Notes under the pieces: generated by a model
What the model saw: only the letters and a program-made list of their open reading frames with translations
The model's database searches: none
What the model was told of the DNA's origin: nothing
From: Roseburia sp.
Lineage (GTDB): Bacteria > Bacillota > Clostridia > Lachnospirales > Lachnospiraceae
DNA: 64,000 nucleotides
Direction of reading: 5' to 3'
Assembly: GCA_017937095.1 (NCBI GenBank)
Contig: JAGBEG010000010.1
Coordinates: 620,001 to 684,000 of the forward strand
Position numbers and translations under genes: made by a program
Part shown: positions 16,165 through 24,500 of the stretch, in pieces
How the letters are laid out: each line of letters opens with the position of its first letter
Position numbering within the stretch: position 1 is the stretch's first letter

Positions 16165-16722
16165 CTACGCTGCCGCGCGCACTTCCTCGTTTAAGATATT
16201 TCCTGCACGCAGTGCCTTTCTGATCGGGATTGCCACCAGATAAGCCCCGACAACCGAGATCACATCCTTAATAATATACGGAACAGATACTGTCACAAAC
16301 GCTGCCGGAAACGGGCTTGACGCTACAATCGCGAACTGGATCACCCCAAAGAGATGACAAATGGCAAGTCCTGCGATTCCAAGTGCGATACTGATTACAA
16401 TGTTCTTCTGCTTTCCGCCCAGACCGCAGAGCAGCGTAAGGAAAATAAAGCCCCAGATAAAGCCGCCGCTGTAGCCCACAAGCCAGGACGGACCGCCTGT
16501 CATTCCAGCAAATACCGGAACACCGATGGTTCCAAGCAATATGTAAAGCAGCGTGGAGGACGTTCCCTTCTTAGCCCCGAGCACATAGCCGCAAAGCGCC
16601 ATCGCAAAGGTCTGGAGCGTTACCGGAACGCCGCTTGGCATCGGAATCGTCATAATGGATAAGACGCTTAAGACTGCGGTAAACATACCGACGGTTACAA
16701 TCGTTTTCGTTGAAATTTTCAT
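16165..16722 (-). CDS. bioY: Biotin transporter S component BioY
   Basis: The 185-aa membrane protein has six hydrophobic segments and the BioY signatures PVTLQTFAMALCGYVLGAKKG, GGPSWLVGYSGGFIWGF and VPYIIKDVISV. BioY captures biotin, alone or with an ECF energy-coupling module, which is not encoded here. ATG 16722 follows GAGGAG. Its promoter overlaps a BirA-like dyad (16824-16854), consistent with repression by biotinyl-BirA. The DUF1284 gene follows. Confidence 0.93.
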   Translation of the reverse strand: MKISTKTIVTVGMFTAVLSVLSIMTIPMPSGVPVTLQTFAMALCGYVLGAKKGTSSTLLYILLGTIGVPVFAGMTGGPSWLVGYSGGFIWGFIFLTLLCGLGGKQKNIVISIALGIAGLAICHLFGVIQFAIVASSPFPAAFVTVSVPYIIKDVISVVGAYLVAIPIRKALRAGNILNEEVRAAA

Positions 16723-16802
16723 GATTCTCCTCGTTTCTGCACAGTCTGCGCTTCTGCTTCTTCTATCTCTTTCATACGCACTGTGCGTTTTGTACAAGGA
16801 TT

Positions 16803-16854
16803 ATCATAGCACGTTTTCTTTGATTGTCAACCTATTTTTATTGATGGTTTACAT
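16803..16854 (-). promoter_or_regulatory. bioY promoter with BirA-like operator
   Basis: TTGACA (16825-16830), 16-bp spacer and TATGAT (16803-16808) on the minus strand. The dyad TGTAAACC-N13-GGTTGACA (16824-16854) covers the -35 and its upstream flank and resembles BirA (biotin repressor) operators. A further half-site-like GGTTACAT occurs at 16859-16866 inside the asparaginase 3' end. Confidence 0.65.
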
Positions 16855-16878
16855 TTTGGGTTACATTTTCTGTTCGTA

Positions 16879-17916
16879 TCAACGCTTTACATTAGAATTG
16901 CATTTTCTGTTCTTCCCAAAGATGACGTCATAATTAATATTCCGATAAAAAATCTCCTCCGCGTCACACTGCGTGAGATCAAAATTTCCAAGCATCCACA
17001 TGGTCTTGGCAATCACGGACTCCAATGTCATATCGTAGGACTCCAGAAAACGGCAATATTTCTTCATGTCATGTCCGACCTCATAGACCGTCATATCGCT
17101 TCCCTCGTGCGCGACCTGCGTTGCCATGACGACCAGCTTCCTCGGGTATTTCTGGCACAACTGGTAAAAATCATCGGCGATCGACTTGGGAATACCGCCC
17201 ACCCCGAAGCTCTCCACAATGATGCAGTCATAATTTTCAAAAATGCTCGCGAGGATGCCCGGCTTTATACCGGGAATCAGTTTCATGAGGAATACATTCT
17301 CATCCATCTCCTCATAGAAGCGCACCTCCTCCTCATAGGGAAGCATCGGGATATAGCGCATGATATTCATGTCCTGTATCGTTGCCAGAGACGGATAATC
17401 AATGCTCGAAAAGGCGTTGTAGCTCTTCGAGCGCACCTTTTTCGCACGGGTTCCCGCAATGACCTTTCCGTCAAATACGATCTGTACGCCCTGCGATCCG
17501 TCGTCCGCGGCATAGAGAAAGCTGTCGGTCAGATTGGACTTCGCATCGGTAATCTCCAGATCGATCGGCTTTTGCGCGCCCGTGATGACGATTGGCTTTG
17601 CCGTGTTCTGTATCATATAGGAAAGCGCCGCCGCCGTATATGCCATCGTGTCCGTTCCGTGCGCAATGACAAACCCGTCAAAGCTGTCATAATTCTCACG
17701 GATGGCATGTACCATCTTCTTCCAGTGCCGCGGCTCCATATTCGAGCTGTCAAGGTTCAAAAGCTGCATCGTCTCAACCTCACAGATGTCCTTCACCTGC
17801 GGGATAAATGCCAGCAGCTCCTCCGGTGTAATCTGGGGTTTCAGACCGTTATCGGACTTTTTGGATGCAATCGTGCCTCCGGTGGCAATCAGTAAAATTC
17901 GTTTTTTCTGCGGCAT
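16879..17916 (-). CDS. ansA: Type I (cytoplasmic) L-asparaginase
   Basis: The 345-aa enzyme has no signal peptide. It shows the two asparaginase signatures: LLIATGGTIASKKSD near the N-terminus (first catalytic Thr in TGGT) and VIAHGTDTMAYTAAALSYM (second catalytic Thr-Asp), plus GAQKP with the catalytic Lys. It hydrolyses asparagine to aspartate and ammonia. ATG 17916 has GGAGAG 7 bases upstream; the earlier ATG at 17931 overlaps that site. The C-terminal 20 residues are encoded by AT-rich DNA with a direct repeat CATTTTCTGTTC. A terminator precedes the gene, so it has its own promoter or is attenuated. Confidence 0.93.
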   Translation of the reverse strand: MPQKKRILLIATGGTIASKKSDNGLKPQITPEELLAFIPQVKDICEVETMQLLNLDSSNMEPRHWKKMVHAIRENYDSFDGFVIAHGTDTMAYTAAALSYMIQNTAKPIVITGAQKPIDLEITDAKSNLTDSFLYAADDGSQGVQIVFDGKVIAGTRAKKVRSKSYNAFSSIDYPSLATIQDMNIMRYIPMLPYEEEVRFYEEMDENVFLMKLIPGIKPGILASIFENYDCIIVESFGVGGIPKSIADDFYQLCQKYPRKLVVMATQVAHEGSDMTVYEVGHDMKKYCRFLESYDMTLESVIAKTMWMLGNFDLTQCDAEEIFYRNINYDVIFGKNRKCNSNVKR

Positions 17917-17937
17917 ATTTCTTCTCTCCATTTCCCC

Positions 17938-17966
17938 AAAAAACGGGGCTGCATATGTACAGCCCC
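17938..17966 (-). terminator. Terminator after the threonine aldolase gene
   Basis: GGGGCTG paired with CAGCCCC (17945-17951 with 17960-17966) and an 8-base loop, followed on the minus strand by G and TTTTTT (17938-17943). It closes the trp-aldolase transcript. A TATAAT on the minus strand about 40 bases upstream of it leaves open that it is also an attenuator in the asparaginase leader. Confidence 0.75.
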
Positions 17967-18022
17967 ACAGTCAGGTCTTTCTTTTAGCATCTGCAATATC
18001 TTCTGTCATTATACAACCGCAG

Positions 18023-19060
18023 CTATAAAAGTGAAGCAATATCTGCAAGCAGCGCATCCACATTTTCTTCCTTTGTCGCCCAACAGGTACAGAAACGCAC
18101 CGCGCTGTGGCTCTCGTCCACGCGTGCCTGATACGCATAGGTGTATTTTTCTTTCAGCTCCGCAAGAACTGCATCCGGCAGAATCGGAAACTGCTGGTTC
18201 GAAGGAGAGTCCACGTAGAACGCAATTCCCATTTTTGTTAATTCGTCTTTTAATTTCTCCGCCAATCTTGCTGCGTGAGCGGAAATATCAAAATAGCGGT
18301 TCTCCTCAAACAGCGTCAGAAACTGGATGCCGAGCAATCTGCCCTTTGCAAGCATACCGCCCCGCTGCTTGATATTATAACGGAAATCTGCTTTCAGCTC
18401 CTCGTTCGTAATCACGACCGCTTCCCCGAAAAGCGCTCCCACCTTCGTACCACCAATATAGAAGACGTCGGTAAACTCCGCAACGTCGGCGAGCGTAAGG
18501 TCATTCTCCCTGCACGCAAGACCGTAGCCAAGGCGCGCTCCATCCATGAAGAGATAAAGTCCCTTCTCGCGGCACGCGCGGCTGATTGCCGCAAGCTCCG
18601 CCTTCTGATAGATCGTGCCGACCTCGGTCGGATTGGAAATATAGACCATCTTCGGCTGCACCGTATGCTCAAAGCTCTCATCTGCAAAGTGCGCATCCAC
18701 ATACGCCGCGATCTGCTCCGCCGTAAGCTTTCCGTCCGGCGTCTCAATCGTAAGGCACTTGTGCCCGCACGCCTCAAGCGCGCCCGTCTCGTGCACGTTG
18801 ATATGTCCCGTCGTGGCAGTGATAACCCCCTGATAATGCCGGAGCGCTGCGGAAATCACCGTCACATTCGTCTGCGTTCCTCCCACGAGGAAATGAACAT
18901 CCGCCCCCGGAGCTTTACACGCCTCCTTAATCAGCGCCGCCGCCTTCGCGCAGTATTCATCCTCACCATAGCCTGCCGTCTGCTCCATGTTCGTCTCACT
19001 AAGACGCTCCAAAATCGCAGGATGGCATCCTTCCGTATAATCGCTGTTAAAACGTATCAT
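18023..19060 (-). CDS. Low-specificity L-threonine aldolase
   Basis: The 345-aa PLP enzyme of fold type I starts MIRFNSDYTEGCHPAIL and carries ATTGHINVHETGALEACG, LFMDGARLGYGL and the PLP-lysine segment FYIGGTKVGALFGEA. It cleaves threonine (and allo-threonine) to glycine and acetaldehyde. ATG 19060 has AGAGGA upstream; the longer frame to 19189 runs through a tandem repeat. It follows trpD by 146 bases with no terminator in between, so trp operon read-through is plausible. Confidence 0.92.
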   Translation of the reverse strand: MIRFNSDYTEGCHPAILERLSETNMEQTAGYGEDEYCAKAAALIKEACKAPGADVHFLVGGTQTNVTVISAALRHYQGVITATTGHINVHETGALEACGHKCLTIETPDGKLTAEQIAAYVDAHFADESFEHTVQPKMVYISNPTEVGTIYQKAELAAISRACREKGLYLFMDGARLGYGLACRENDLTLADVAEFTDVFYIGGTKVGALFGEAVVITNEELKADFRYNIKQRGGMLAKGRLLGIQFLTLFEENRYFDISAHAARLAEKLKDELTKMGIAFYVDSPSNQQFPILPDAVLAELKEKYTYAYQARVDESHSAVRFCTCWATKEENVDALLADIASLL

Positions 19061-19132
19061 CTCTCTTATCCTCTCTCTAAGTATTTCACAGCGATTGTAC
19101 ACACGGACTGTTGCGCGGACCCCTGCGCCCTG

Positions 19133-19188
19133 TCTGCCGCCGCGCGGTTTTCGTATTTTGTCTGCCGCTGCGCAGATTTCGTATCTCA
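19133..19188. repeat. 28-bp imperfect tandem repeat between trpD and aldolase
   Basis: Units at 19133-19160 and 19161-19188, both beginning TCTGCCGC and containing TTTCGTAT; a third, partial unit starts at 19189. It lies between two genes of the same strand and has no coding role that I can see. Confidence 0.6.
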
Positions 19189-19206
19189 TCTGCCGCCGCC
19201 TGTGCG

Positions 19207-20223
19207 CTATGCCGCCTGATTGGAAACCTTTACAAGCTCCTTCAGCTTCTCATACGCCGCCCCGGAGTCAATCGCCTCTGCCGCTAATTTTACACCAGCC
19301 TCTATGGTTTCTGCAACCCCTCCGACATAAAGAGTTGCCCCGGCATTTAAAAGCACAATGTCCCGCTTTGCGCCTCGTTCCTCTCCTTTTAAGATCGCCG
19401 TTGTAATCGCGGCATTCTCCGCTCCGTCGCCGCCGCGCAGTTCTTCTACGGATGCACGCTTTATACCGAACTGCTCCGGTGTAATCTGATAGGTCGTCAC
19501 TTTACCATCCTTAATCTCAGAGACAGTCGTCTCACCGGACAATGTAATTTCATCCATATTGTCTTCTCCGCTCACCACAAATGCACGCTCTACACCGAGC
19601 CGGCTCATCGCAGTCGCAACCTTCTCCGTCAGCTTCGGGCTGTAGACGCCTACGACCATATTCTTTGCCCGGGATGGGTTTGCAAGCGGTCCCAAGATAT
19701 TAAATACTGTGCGGATTCCCATTTCGCTCCGTGCCTGACCGACATAGCGCATGGACTTGTTGAACAACTGGGCGAACATAAAGCCAATGCCGACCTCGTT
19801 TACGCATTTCTCTACGACCTTCGGCTCCGCCATGATATTCACGCCGAGGGCTTCCAATACGTCGCCTGCACCGGATTTGGAAGAAATAGAACGGTTGCCG
19901 TGCTTTGCGACCGGAAGTCCCGCCGCCGCAACGACAAACGCCGACGTTGTCGATATATTAAATGTAAACGTCCGGTCGCCGCCCGTTCCGACGAGATCTA
20001 CATAATTATCAGCCGCGGGTGTAATCGTCTCCGCCTTATCGCGCAGCACCGATGCAAAACCTGCCAGCTCGTCAAGCGTCTCTCCCTTCACGCGCTCTAA
20101 CGCGAGAAAGGATGCGATCTGCGCCTGCGTCGCCTCCCCGCTTAACATGATGTCCATTGCCTGTCTTGCTTCTTCTTCCGTCAAATCAATTCCCTCTGCC
20201 GCTTTTGCTATAAATTCTTTCAT
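19207..20223 (-). CDS. trpD: Anthranilate phosphoribosyltransferase
   Basis: The 338-aa protein has the glycine-rich DLVGTGGDRTFTFNIST loop, KHGNRSISSKSGAGDVLEALG, and NILGPLANP, all diagnostic of TrpD. It joins anthranilate to PRPP in the second committed step of tryptophan synthesis. ATG 20223 sits 8 bases after GGAGG. It is the last trp gene here, after trpA, whereas trpD usually follows trpG. No TrpG fusion is present. It is 51 bases downstream of trpA. Confidence 0.96.
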   Translation of the reverse strand: MKEFIAKAAEGIDLTEEEARQAMDIMLSGEATQAQIASFLALERVKGETLDELAGFASVLRDKAETITPAADNYVDLVGTGGDRTFTFNISTTSAFVVAAAGLPVAKHGNRSISSKSGAGDVLEALGVNIMAEPKVVEKCVNEVGIGFMFAQLFNKSMRYVGQARSEMGIRTVFNILGPLANPSRAKNMVVGVYSPKLTEKVATAMSRLGVERAFVVSGEDNMDEITLSGETTVSEIKDGKVTTYQITPEQFGIKRASVEELRGGDGAENAAITTAILKGEERGAKRDIVLLNAGATLYVGGVAETIEAGVKLAAEAIDSGAAYEKLKELVKVSNQAA

Positions 20224-20274
20224 TCTGTTTTCCTCCACTTTGTTATTCTATTTCGTTTGTTTCGTTTGCTTCTC

Positions 20275-21072
20275 TCAGCGATTCAGTTCTTTCCGGAAGG
20301 CCGCGCAGTACTCCTCTGCCGCCTGCGGCGCAAAATCCTGCTTCTCTAAGAGCTGGATAAAATAGCTTCCAACGATGGCTCCGTCAATCAGTTCCTTCAT
20401 CGGCGCTACATCCTCCGCCGTGCGGATGCCAAAGCCCATCATGACCGGAAGTTCCGTCGCCTCCTTTACTTTCTTAAGGTATGATTTAACTTCCTTGTGG
20501 AAGTCTGCACCCTGACCGGTTACACCCATCGAGGAAACACAGTAGACAAAGCCTCGCGCGCCGTCAAGAATCTTAGGAATGCGTTCTGCTGACACCGGAG
20601 ATACAAGCTGGATTAAGATTGTGTCATCCGACTGCTTTAAGTATCTCTGGATTTCCTCCTGCTCCTCAAACGGCAGATCCGGGATAATCAGTCCGTCTAC
20701 GCCCGTCTCGTTGCACTTTTTTACAAATGCCTCCACACCATAGTGGAGCACCGTATTATAATACATCATAAAAACAATCGGCACCTCTACGCCCTCTGCG
20801 CGCAGTTCCTCCATCATTCCGAAGATTTTCTTCACATTTACGCCGCCGCAGATCGCGCGGTAGGAAGCGTCCTGAATGACCGGGCCATCCGCCACGGGAT
20901 CGGAAAACGGAACGCCAAGCTCCACCACATCGCATCCGCCGCGCTCCTGCGCCTTGATAATCTCCTTCGTTGCCGCCAGGTCGGGCAGTCCCGCCGTAAT
21001 ATATGTAATAAACGCTTTTTCCTGTTTCTGTCTGCATGTTTCCATGCGCGCTTCAATTCGATTCATCGCCAT
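20275..21072 (-). CDS. trpA: Tryptophan synthase alpha subunit
   Basis: The 265-aa TIM-barrel protein contains VVELGVPFSDPVADGPVIQ (with the catalytic Glu), the catalytic Asp region GVDGLIIPDLPFEE, VYCVSSMGVTG and GFGIRTAEDV. It cleaves indole-3-glycerol phosphate to indole, which is channelled to TrpB encoded just upstream (62-base gap). ATG 21072 follows AAGGAATGGAGA. Confidence 0.97.
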   Translation of the reverse strand: MAMNRIEARMETCRQKQEKAFITYITAGLPDLAATKEIIKAQERGGCDVVELGVPFSDPVADGPVIQDASYRAICGGVNVKKIFGMMEELRAEGVEVPIVFMMYYNTVLHYGVEAFVKKCNETGVDGLIIPDLPFEEQEEIQRYLKQSDDTILIQLVSPVSAERIPKILDGARGFVYCVSSMGVTGQGADFHKEVKSYLKKVKEATELPVMMGFGIRTAEDVAPMKELIDGAIVGSYFIQLLEKQDFAPQAAEEYCAAFRKELNR

Positions 21073-21134
21073 TCTCCATTCCTTTCTATCCTGTCAGAAC
21101 TATCTTTCTATCTGCAATACCTAATAATTAAATA

Positions 21135-22346
21135 TTAATTTAAATATCCTTTTCCCGCCAGATAATCTGCAATTGTGTTTACATCCTTGTCGCCGCGACC
21201 TGACAGACATACTACCGCGATCTGCTCTTTTGCCTTTTCCTCTCCAAGCTTCTCCTTAAGCTCCTTTGCATACTTTTTCACATATGCCACCGCGTGGGCG
21301 CTCTCGATTGCCGGAATAATTCCCTCAACTTTGCAAAGCTCCATGAGCGCATCCATTGCCTCTACATCCGTAATTGAGGTGTACTCTGCCCTGCCGCTGT
21401 CCTTTAGATACGCATGTTCCGGTCCGACGCCCGGGTAATCCAGTCCCGCCGAGATAGAATGTGCGAGCTGTACGTTTCCGTCCTCGTCCTGTAATAGATA
21501 AGAGCGCATACCGTGCAGAACGCCCGGCTCGCCAAGCGCCATTGCGGAAGCGTGCTCCCCCGTCTCGATTCCCTTTCCGGCAGCCTCAACACCGATCAGC
21601 TTTACGTCCTTCTCCTCAATGAAGTCTGCAAACATGCCGATGGAGTTCGACCCGCCGCCGACGCATGCCATCACGACATCGGGAAGTCTGCCCTCCGCCT
21701 CAAGAATCTGTTTCTTTGCCTCACGGCTGATGACGCTCTGGAACTCTTTTACCATCTTCGGGTAAGGATAAGGTCCGACCGCCGAGCCAATGACATAGAA
21801 GGTGTCCTCCGCCGTCTTTGCCCATGTGCGGATTGCCTCGTTTGTCGCGTCTTTTAAGGTGTTGCTGCCCGAGGTAACGCTCACGACCTTCGCGCCGAGC
21901 ATCTCCATGCGCATCACATTGAGCGCCTGCCGCTTGATGTCCTCCGCGCCCATATATACCGTACATTCCATATCAAAGAGCGCTGCGCCTGTCGCTGTCG
22001 CCACGCCGTGCTGTCCTGCGCCTGTCTCTGCGATAACCTTGGTCTTTCCCATACGCTTTGCCAGAAGGATCTGCCCGATCACGTTGTTGATCTTGTGCGC
22101 TCCGGTATGATTTAAGTCCTCGCGCTTTAAATAAATCTTCATCCCGTATTCCCCGCTGAGGCGCTCGGCATAGTAAAGCGGCGTCTCCCTGCCGACATAC
22201 TGCTTTAAATAATAATGATACTGCTTAAGGAACTCCGGGTCACGAATCGCCTCCTCGAATGCCGCATCCAACTCCTCCAATGTATTCATCAGCGATTCCG
22301 CCACATACTGCCCGCCAAATTCTCCGTAATACGCTTTTTTATTCAT
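21135..22346 (-). CDS. trpB: Tryptophan synthase beta subunit
   Basis: The 403-aa PLP enzyme starts [20 protein letters not shown] and has the PLP lysine in [35 protein letters not shown] and [17 protein letters not shown]. It condenses indole and serine to tryptophan. It is of the TrpB1 type that pairs with TrpA. Start at 22346 is chosen from the conserved N-terminus; ATG 22358 is a close alternative and sits on the purine-rich site. Confidence 0.97.
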   Translation of the reverse strand: MNKKAYYGEFGGQYVAESLMNTLEELDAAFEEAIRDPEFLKQYHYYLKQYVGRETPLYYAERLSGEYGMKIYLKREDLNHTGAHKINNVIGQILLAKRMGKTKVIAETGAGQHGVATATGAALFDMECTVYMGAEDIKRQALNVMRMEMLGAKVVSVTSGSNTLKDATNEAIRTWAKTAEDTFYVIGSAVGPYPYPKMVKEFQSVISREAKKQILEAEGRLPDVVMACVGGGSNSIGMFADFIEEKDVKLIGVEAAGKGIETGEHASAMALGEPGVLHGMRSYLLQDEDGNVQLAHSISAGLDYPGVGPEHAYLKDSGRAEYTSITDVEAMDALMELCKVEGIIPAIESAHAVAYVKKYAKELKEKLGEEKAKEQIAVVCLSGRGDKDVNTIADYLAGKGYLN

Positions 22347-22365
22347 GTTATGTTCCATCCTTTTC

Positions 22366-23058
22366 TTATATTTTCCCCGCCGCATCCTGTGTCCGCACTG
22401 CGCGGACAAATGCTTCTATCTTTTCTTTGCTCTTCCTTGTCACACCATCCATGGTCTCTTCCACGCCGCTGCTGACGTCCACAACATCCGGTGCGAAAAT
22501 CCTTATGCCCTCCGCGACATTCGCCGCATCGAGTCCGCCTGCCAGAAGAAATGTAAGCTTTGCCTTGGCGGCTTCCTGCCGGAATTTCGTGACCTCTTCC
22601 CGAAAGACCTTACCGGTCGCATCCTCTTTTTCCTCCCAGCCGAACGTCCTGCCGCTTCCATAAGCGCCTGCGTCAAAGAGAATGCCGCTTTCACCCATGT
22701 GCATCGTATCGCGCCATCGGCGTACCTCCTTCGGCTCTGTCAGATTTACCGCCAGCCACACGGGAAGCGCCGTCAACATCTGGAACCGTTCAAAATCCGA
22801 CGGATTCATTCCATGTATCTGCAGGATATCAAAGCCCGCCTCCCCGATTTCCCGCATCAGCTCCATATCCGGTTTTACCGTTACGGCAACTTTTTTTATA
22901 TTTGGATTTAACTTCCGCGAAATTTTCTCCGCTTCTGCAACGGGCAGATACCGTTTGCTCTTCTCATAAAATACAAATCCCGCATAATCGGCTCCGGCTT
23001 CATTCAGATATCCGATTTCCTCTTCCCGGGTGATTCCGCATATTTTAATCGCTGTCAC
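22366..23058 (-). CDS. trpF: Phosphoribosylanthranilate isomerase
   Basis: The 230-aa protein begins [29 protein letters not shown] and contains the C-terminal [15 protein letters not shown] phosphate-binding segment. It performs the Amadori rearrangement of PRA to CdRP. A GTG start at 23058 is supported by GTAGGAGG 7 bases upstream; no ATG in frame matches the family start. It begins 11 bases after trpC and ends 19 bases before trpB. Confidence 0.94.
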   Translation of the reverse strand: MTAIKICGITREEEIGYLNEAGADYAGFVFYEKSKRYLPVAEAEKISRKLNPNIKKVAVTVKPDMELMREIGEAGFDILQIHGMNPSDFERFQMLTALPVWLAVNLTEPKEVRRWRDTMHMGESGILFDAGAYGSGRTFGWEEKEDATGKVFREEVTKFRQEAAKAKLTFLLAGGLDAANVAEGIRIFAPDVVDVSSGVEETMDGVTRKSKEKIEAFVRAVRTQDAAGKI

Positions 23059-23069
23059 ATCCGTTCCTC

Positions 23070-23843
23070 CTACAGGCTCTTCCAACGGGCTGCCACCTCT
23101 CTCGGGTGCTCCGCTTCCATAAACGCCCTTCCAATCAGAAAGGCATCCACCCCGCAGTCCTTTAAGAACCGCACGTCATCGTCACATAAGATACCGCTCT
23201 CCGCCACAAAGATCTTCTCCGGCGGAACCATCCTCCCAAGCCGCCTTGTCGTATCAAGCTCAATGGAAAAGTCCTTAAGATTCCGGTTATTGACGCCGAT
23301 AATGCGCGCATCCAGCTTTAGCGCCCGCTCCGTCTCCGCCTCGTCGTGTACCTCGACTAACGCATCCAGACCAAGCTCCATAGCAAGCTGATAGAAATCC
23401 TTTAGCTGCGCGTCGTCTAAGATTGCCGCAATCAGAAGAACCGCATCCGCTCCGATGGCGCGCGCCTCATAAAACTGATACGGCTCAATCATGAAATCCT
23501 TGCGCAGAATCGGAAGCGCCGTAAGCTGTCTGATCTGCTTTAAATATTCCACACTGCCGTTGAAGTGATCCTCTTCCGTCAGACAGGAAATCGCATCCAC
23601 AGAAGCGTCATATTCTTCGATTCGGTCAAGCAAATTAATTTTACTTTTAATTTCTCCGAGGCTTGGCGACGCTTTCTTAAATTCACCGATAATCGAGATT
23701 CCATCCTTCCCGAGCGCTTCCGCAAAGCTGTGCCGTTCTCCGTCGTAGCTTTCCGCCAGTCTTCGCATCGCCTGCTCTGAGATTCTTTTCTTATGCTCTG
23801 GCAGCCGCCTTTTCTTGTCTTCCACAATCTGATCTAATATCAT
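23070..23843 (-). CDS. trpC: Indole-3-glycerol phosphate synthase
   Basis: The 257-aa TIM barrel shows the family motifs IIGEFKKASPSLGEI, SCLTEEDHFNGSVEYL, PILRKDFMIEPYQFYEARAIGADAVLLI, GVNNRNLKDF and FVAESGI. It closes the indole ring from CdRP. It is not fused to TrpF. The GGAGG serving its ATG at 23843 lies inside the small frame 23845-23931, which suggests coupled translation. Confidence 0.97.
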   Translation of the reverse strand: MILDQIVEDKKRRLPEHKKRISEQAMRRLAESYDGERHSFAEALGKDGISIIGEFKKASPSLGEIKSKINLLDRIEEYDASVDAISCLTEEDHFNGSVEYLKQIRQLTALPILRKDFMIEPYQFYEARAIGADAVLLIAAILDDAQLKDFYQLAMELGLDALVEVHDEAETERALKLDARIIGVNNRNLKDFSIELDTTRRLGRMVPPEKIFVAESGILCDDDVRFLKDCGVDAFLIGRAFMEAEHPREVAARWKSL

Positions 23844-23844
23844 C

Positions 23845-23931
23845 TCAAACCTCCAAATTCATCTTTCTTTCAAGCGGCGTATTGCGGTAAAGCAGGCTGC
23901 ATATCAGGTCCTGCCCGCACTCCCCGCACAT
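23845..23931 (-). CDS. 28-aa Cys-rich smORF tiling the trpG-trpC gap
   Basis: The frame begins with ATG sharing one base with the trpG stop (TGATG at 23931) and ends with TGA one base before the trpC ATG, so it fills the whole gap. The peptide starts MCGECGQDLICSLLY and ends RKMNLEV, with a CxxC. It has no separate ribosome binding site and would be translated by reinitiation after trpG. It could be a real small protein, a coupling device, or chance. I know of no counterpart. Confidence 0.4.
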   Translation of the reverse strand: MCGECGQDLICSLLYRNTPLERKMNLEV

Positions 23932-24500
23932 CAGATGACGCCCGAGATAAAATTCTCGACCATCCGCTTGCCGTGCTCCGTGTAGATGGATTCGGGATGG
24001 AACTGCAGCCCGACCACCGGATATTCCCTGTGGCGTATCGCCATAATCTCACCGTCCGCCGTCTCCGCCGTCACCGTCAGACACTCTGGCAGGTTCTCCC
24101 TAAGCACTGCCAGAGAATGATATCTCGCCACCTTTACAGGAGAATCAATTCCGGTAAAAATGCCGTCGCGCCGATGTGTGATTTCCGACTGCTTTCCGTG
24201 GAATAATGTCTTCGCATAGCTTACAGTTCCGCCGAACGCCTCTCCGATGCACTGATGCCCCAGACAGATGCCAAGAATCGGTATCTCGCGGTAGAACTCC
24301 TTTACGACGTCCATACAGATGCCAGCCTCCTTCGGACTCTTGGGACCCGGCGAGAGGACGATTTTTTCCGGCTTCATGGCGCGAATCTCATCGATCGTAA
24401 TCTCATCGTTGCGCACGACTTTGATATCCTGTGTAAAAGTTCCAATATATTGATACAGATTAAATGTAAAGGAATCATAATTGTCAATCAGCAGTATCAT
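23931..24500 (-). CDS. trpG: Anthranilate synthase glutaminase subunit
   Basis: The 189-aa class I glutamine amidotransferase starts MILLIDNYDSFTFNLYQYI and carries the catalytic Cys in ILGICLGHQCIGEAFGG and the His-Glu pair in GLQFHPESIYTEHG. It supplies ammonia from glutamine to TrpE. It overlaps trpE by ATGA (24497-24500), which couples the two subunits. It may also serve as PabA, as in other Firmicutes. Confidence 0.96.
   Translation of the reverse strand: MILLIDNYDSFTFNLYQYIGTFTQDIKVVRNDEITIDEIRAMKPEKIVLSPGPKSPKEAGICMDVVKEFYREIPILGICLGHQCIGEAFGGTVSYAKTLFHGKQSEITHRRDGIFTGIDSPVKVARYHSLAVLRENLPECLTVTAETADGEIMAIRHREYPVVGLQFHPESIYTEHGKRMVENFISGVI

Noticed and set aside
17071-17895. Long plus-strand open frame (274 codons)
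   Set aside because: It is antisense to the well-supported asparaginase gene, has no ribosome binding site and no recognisable motifs.
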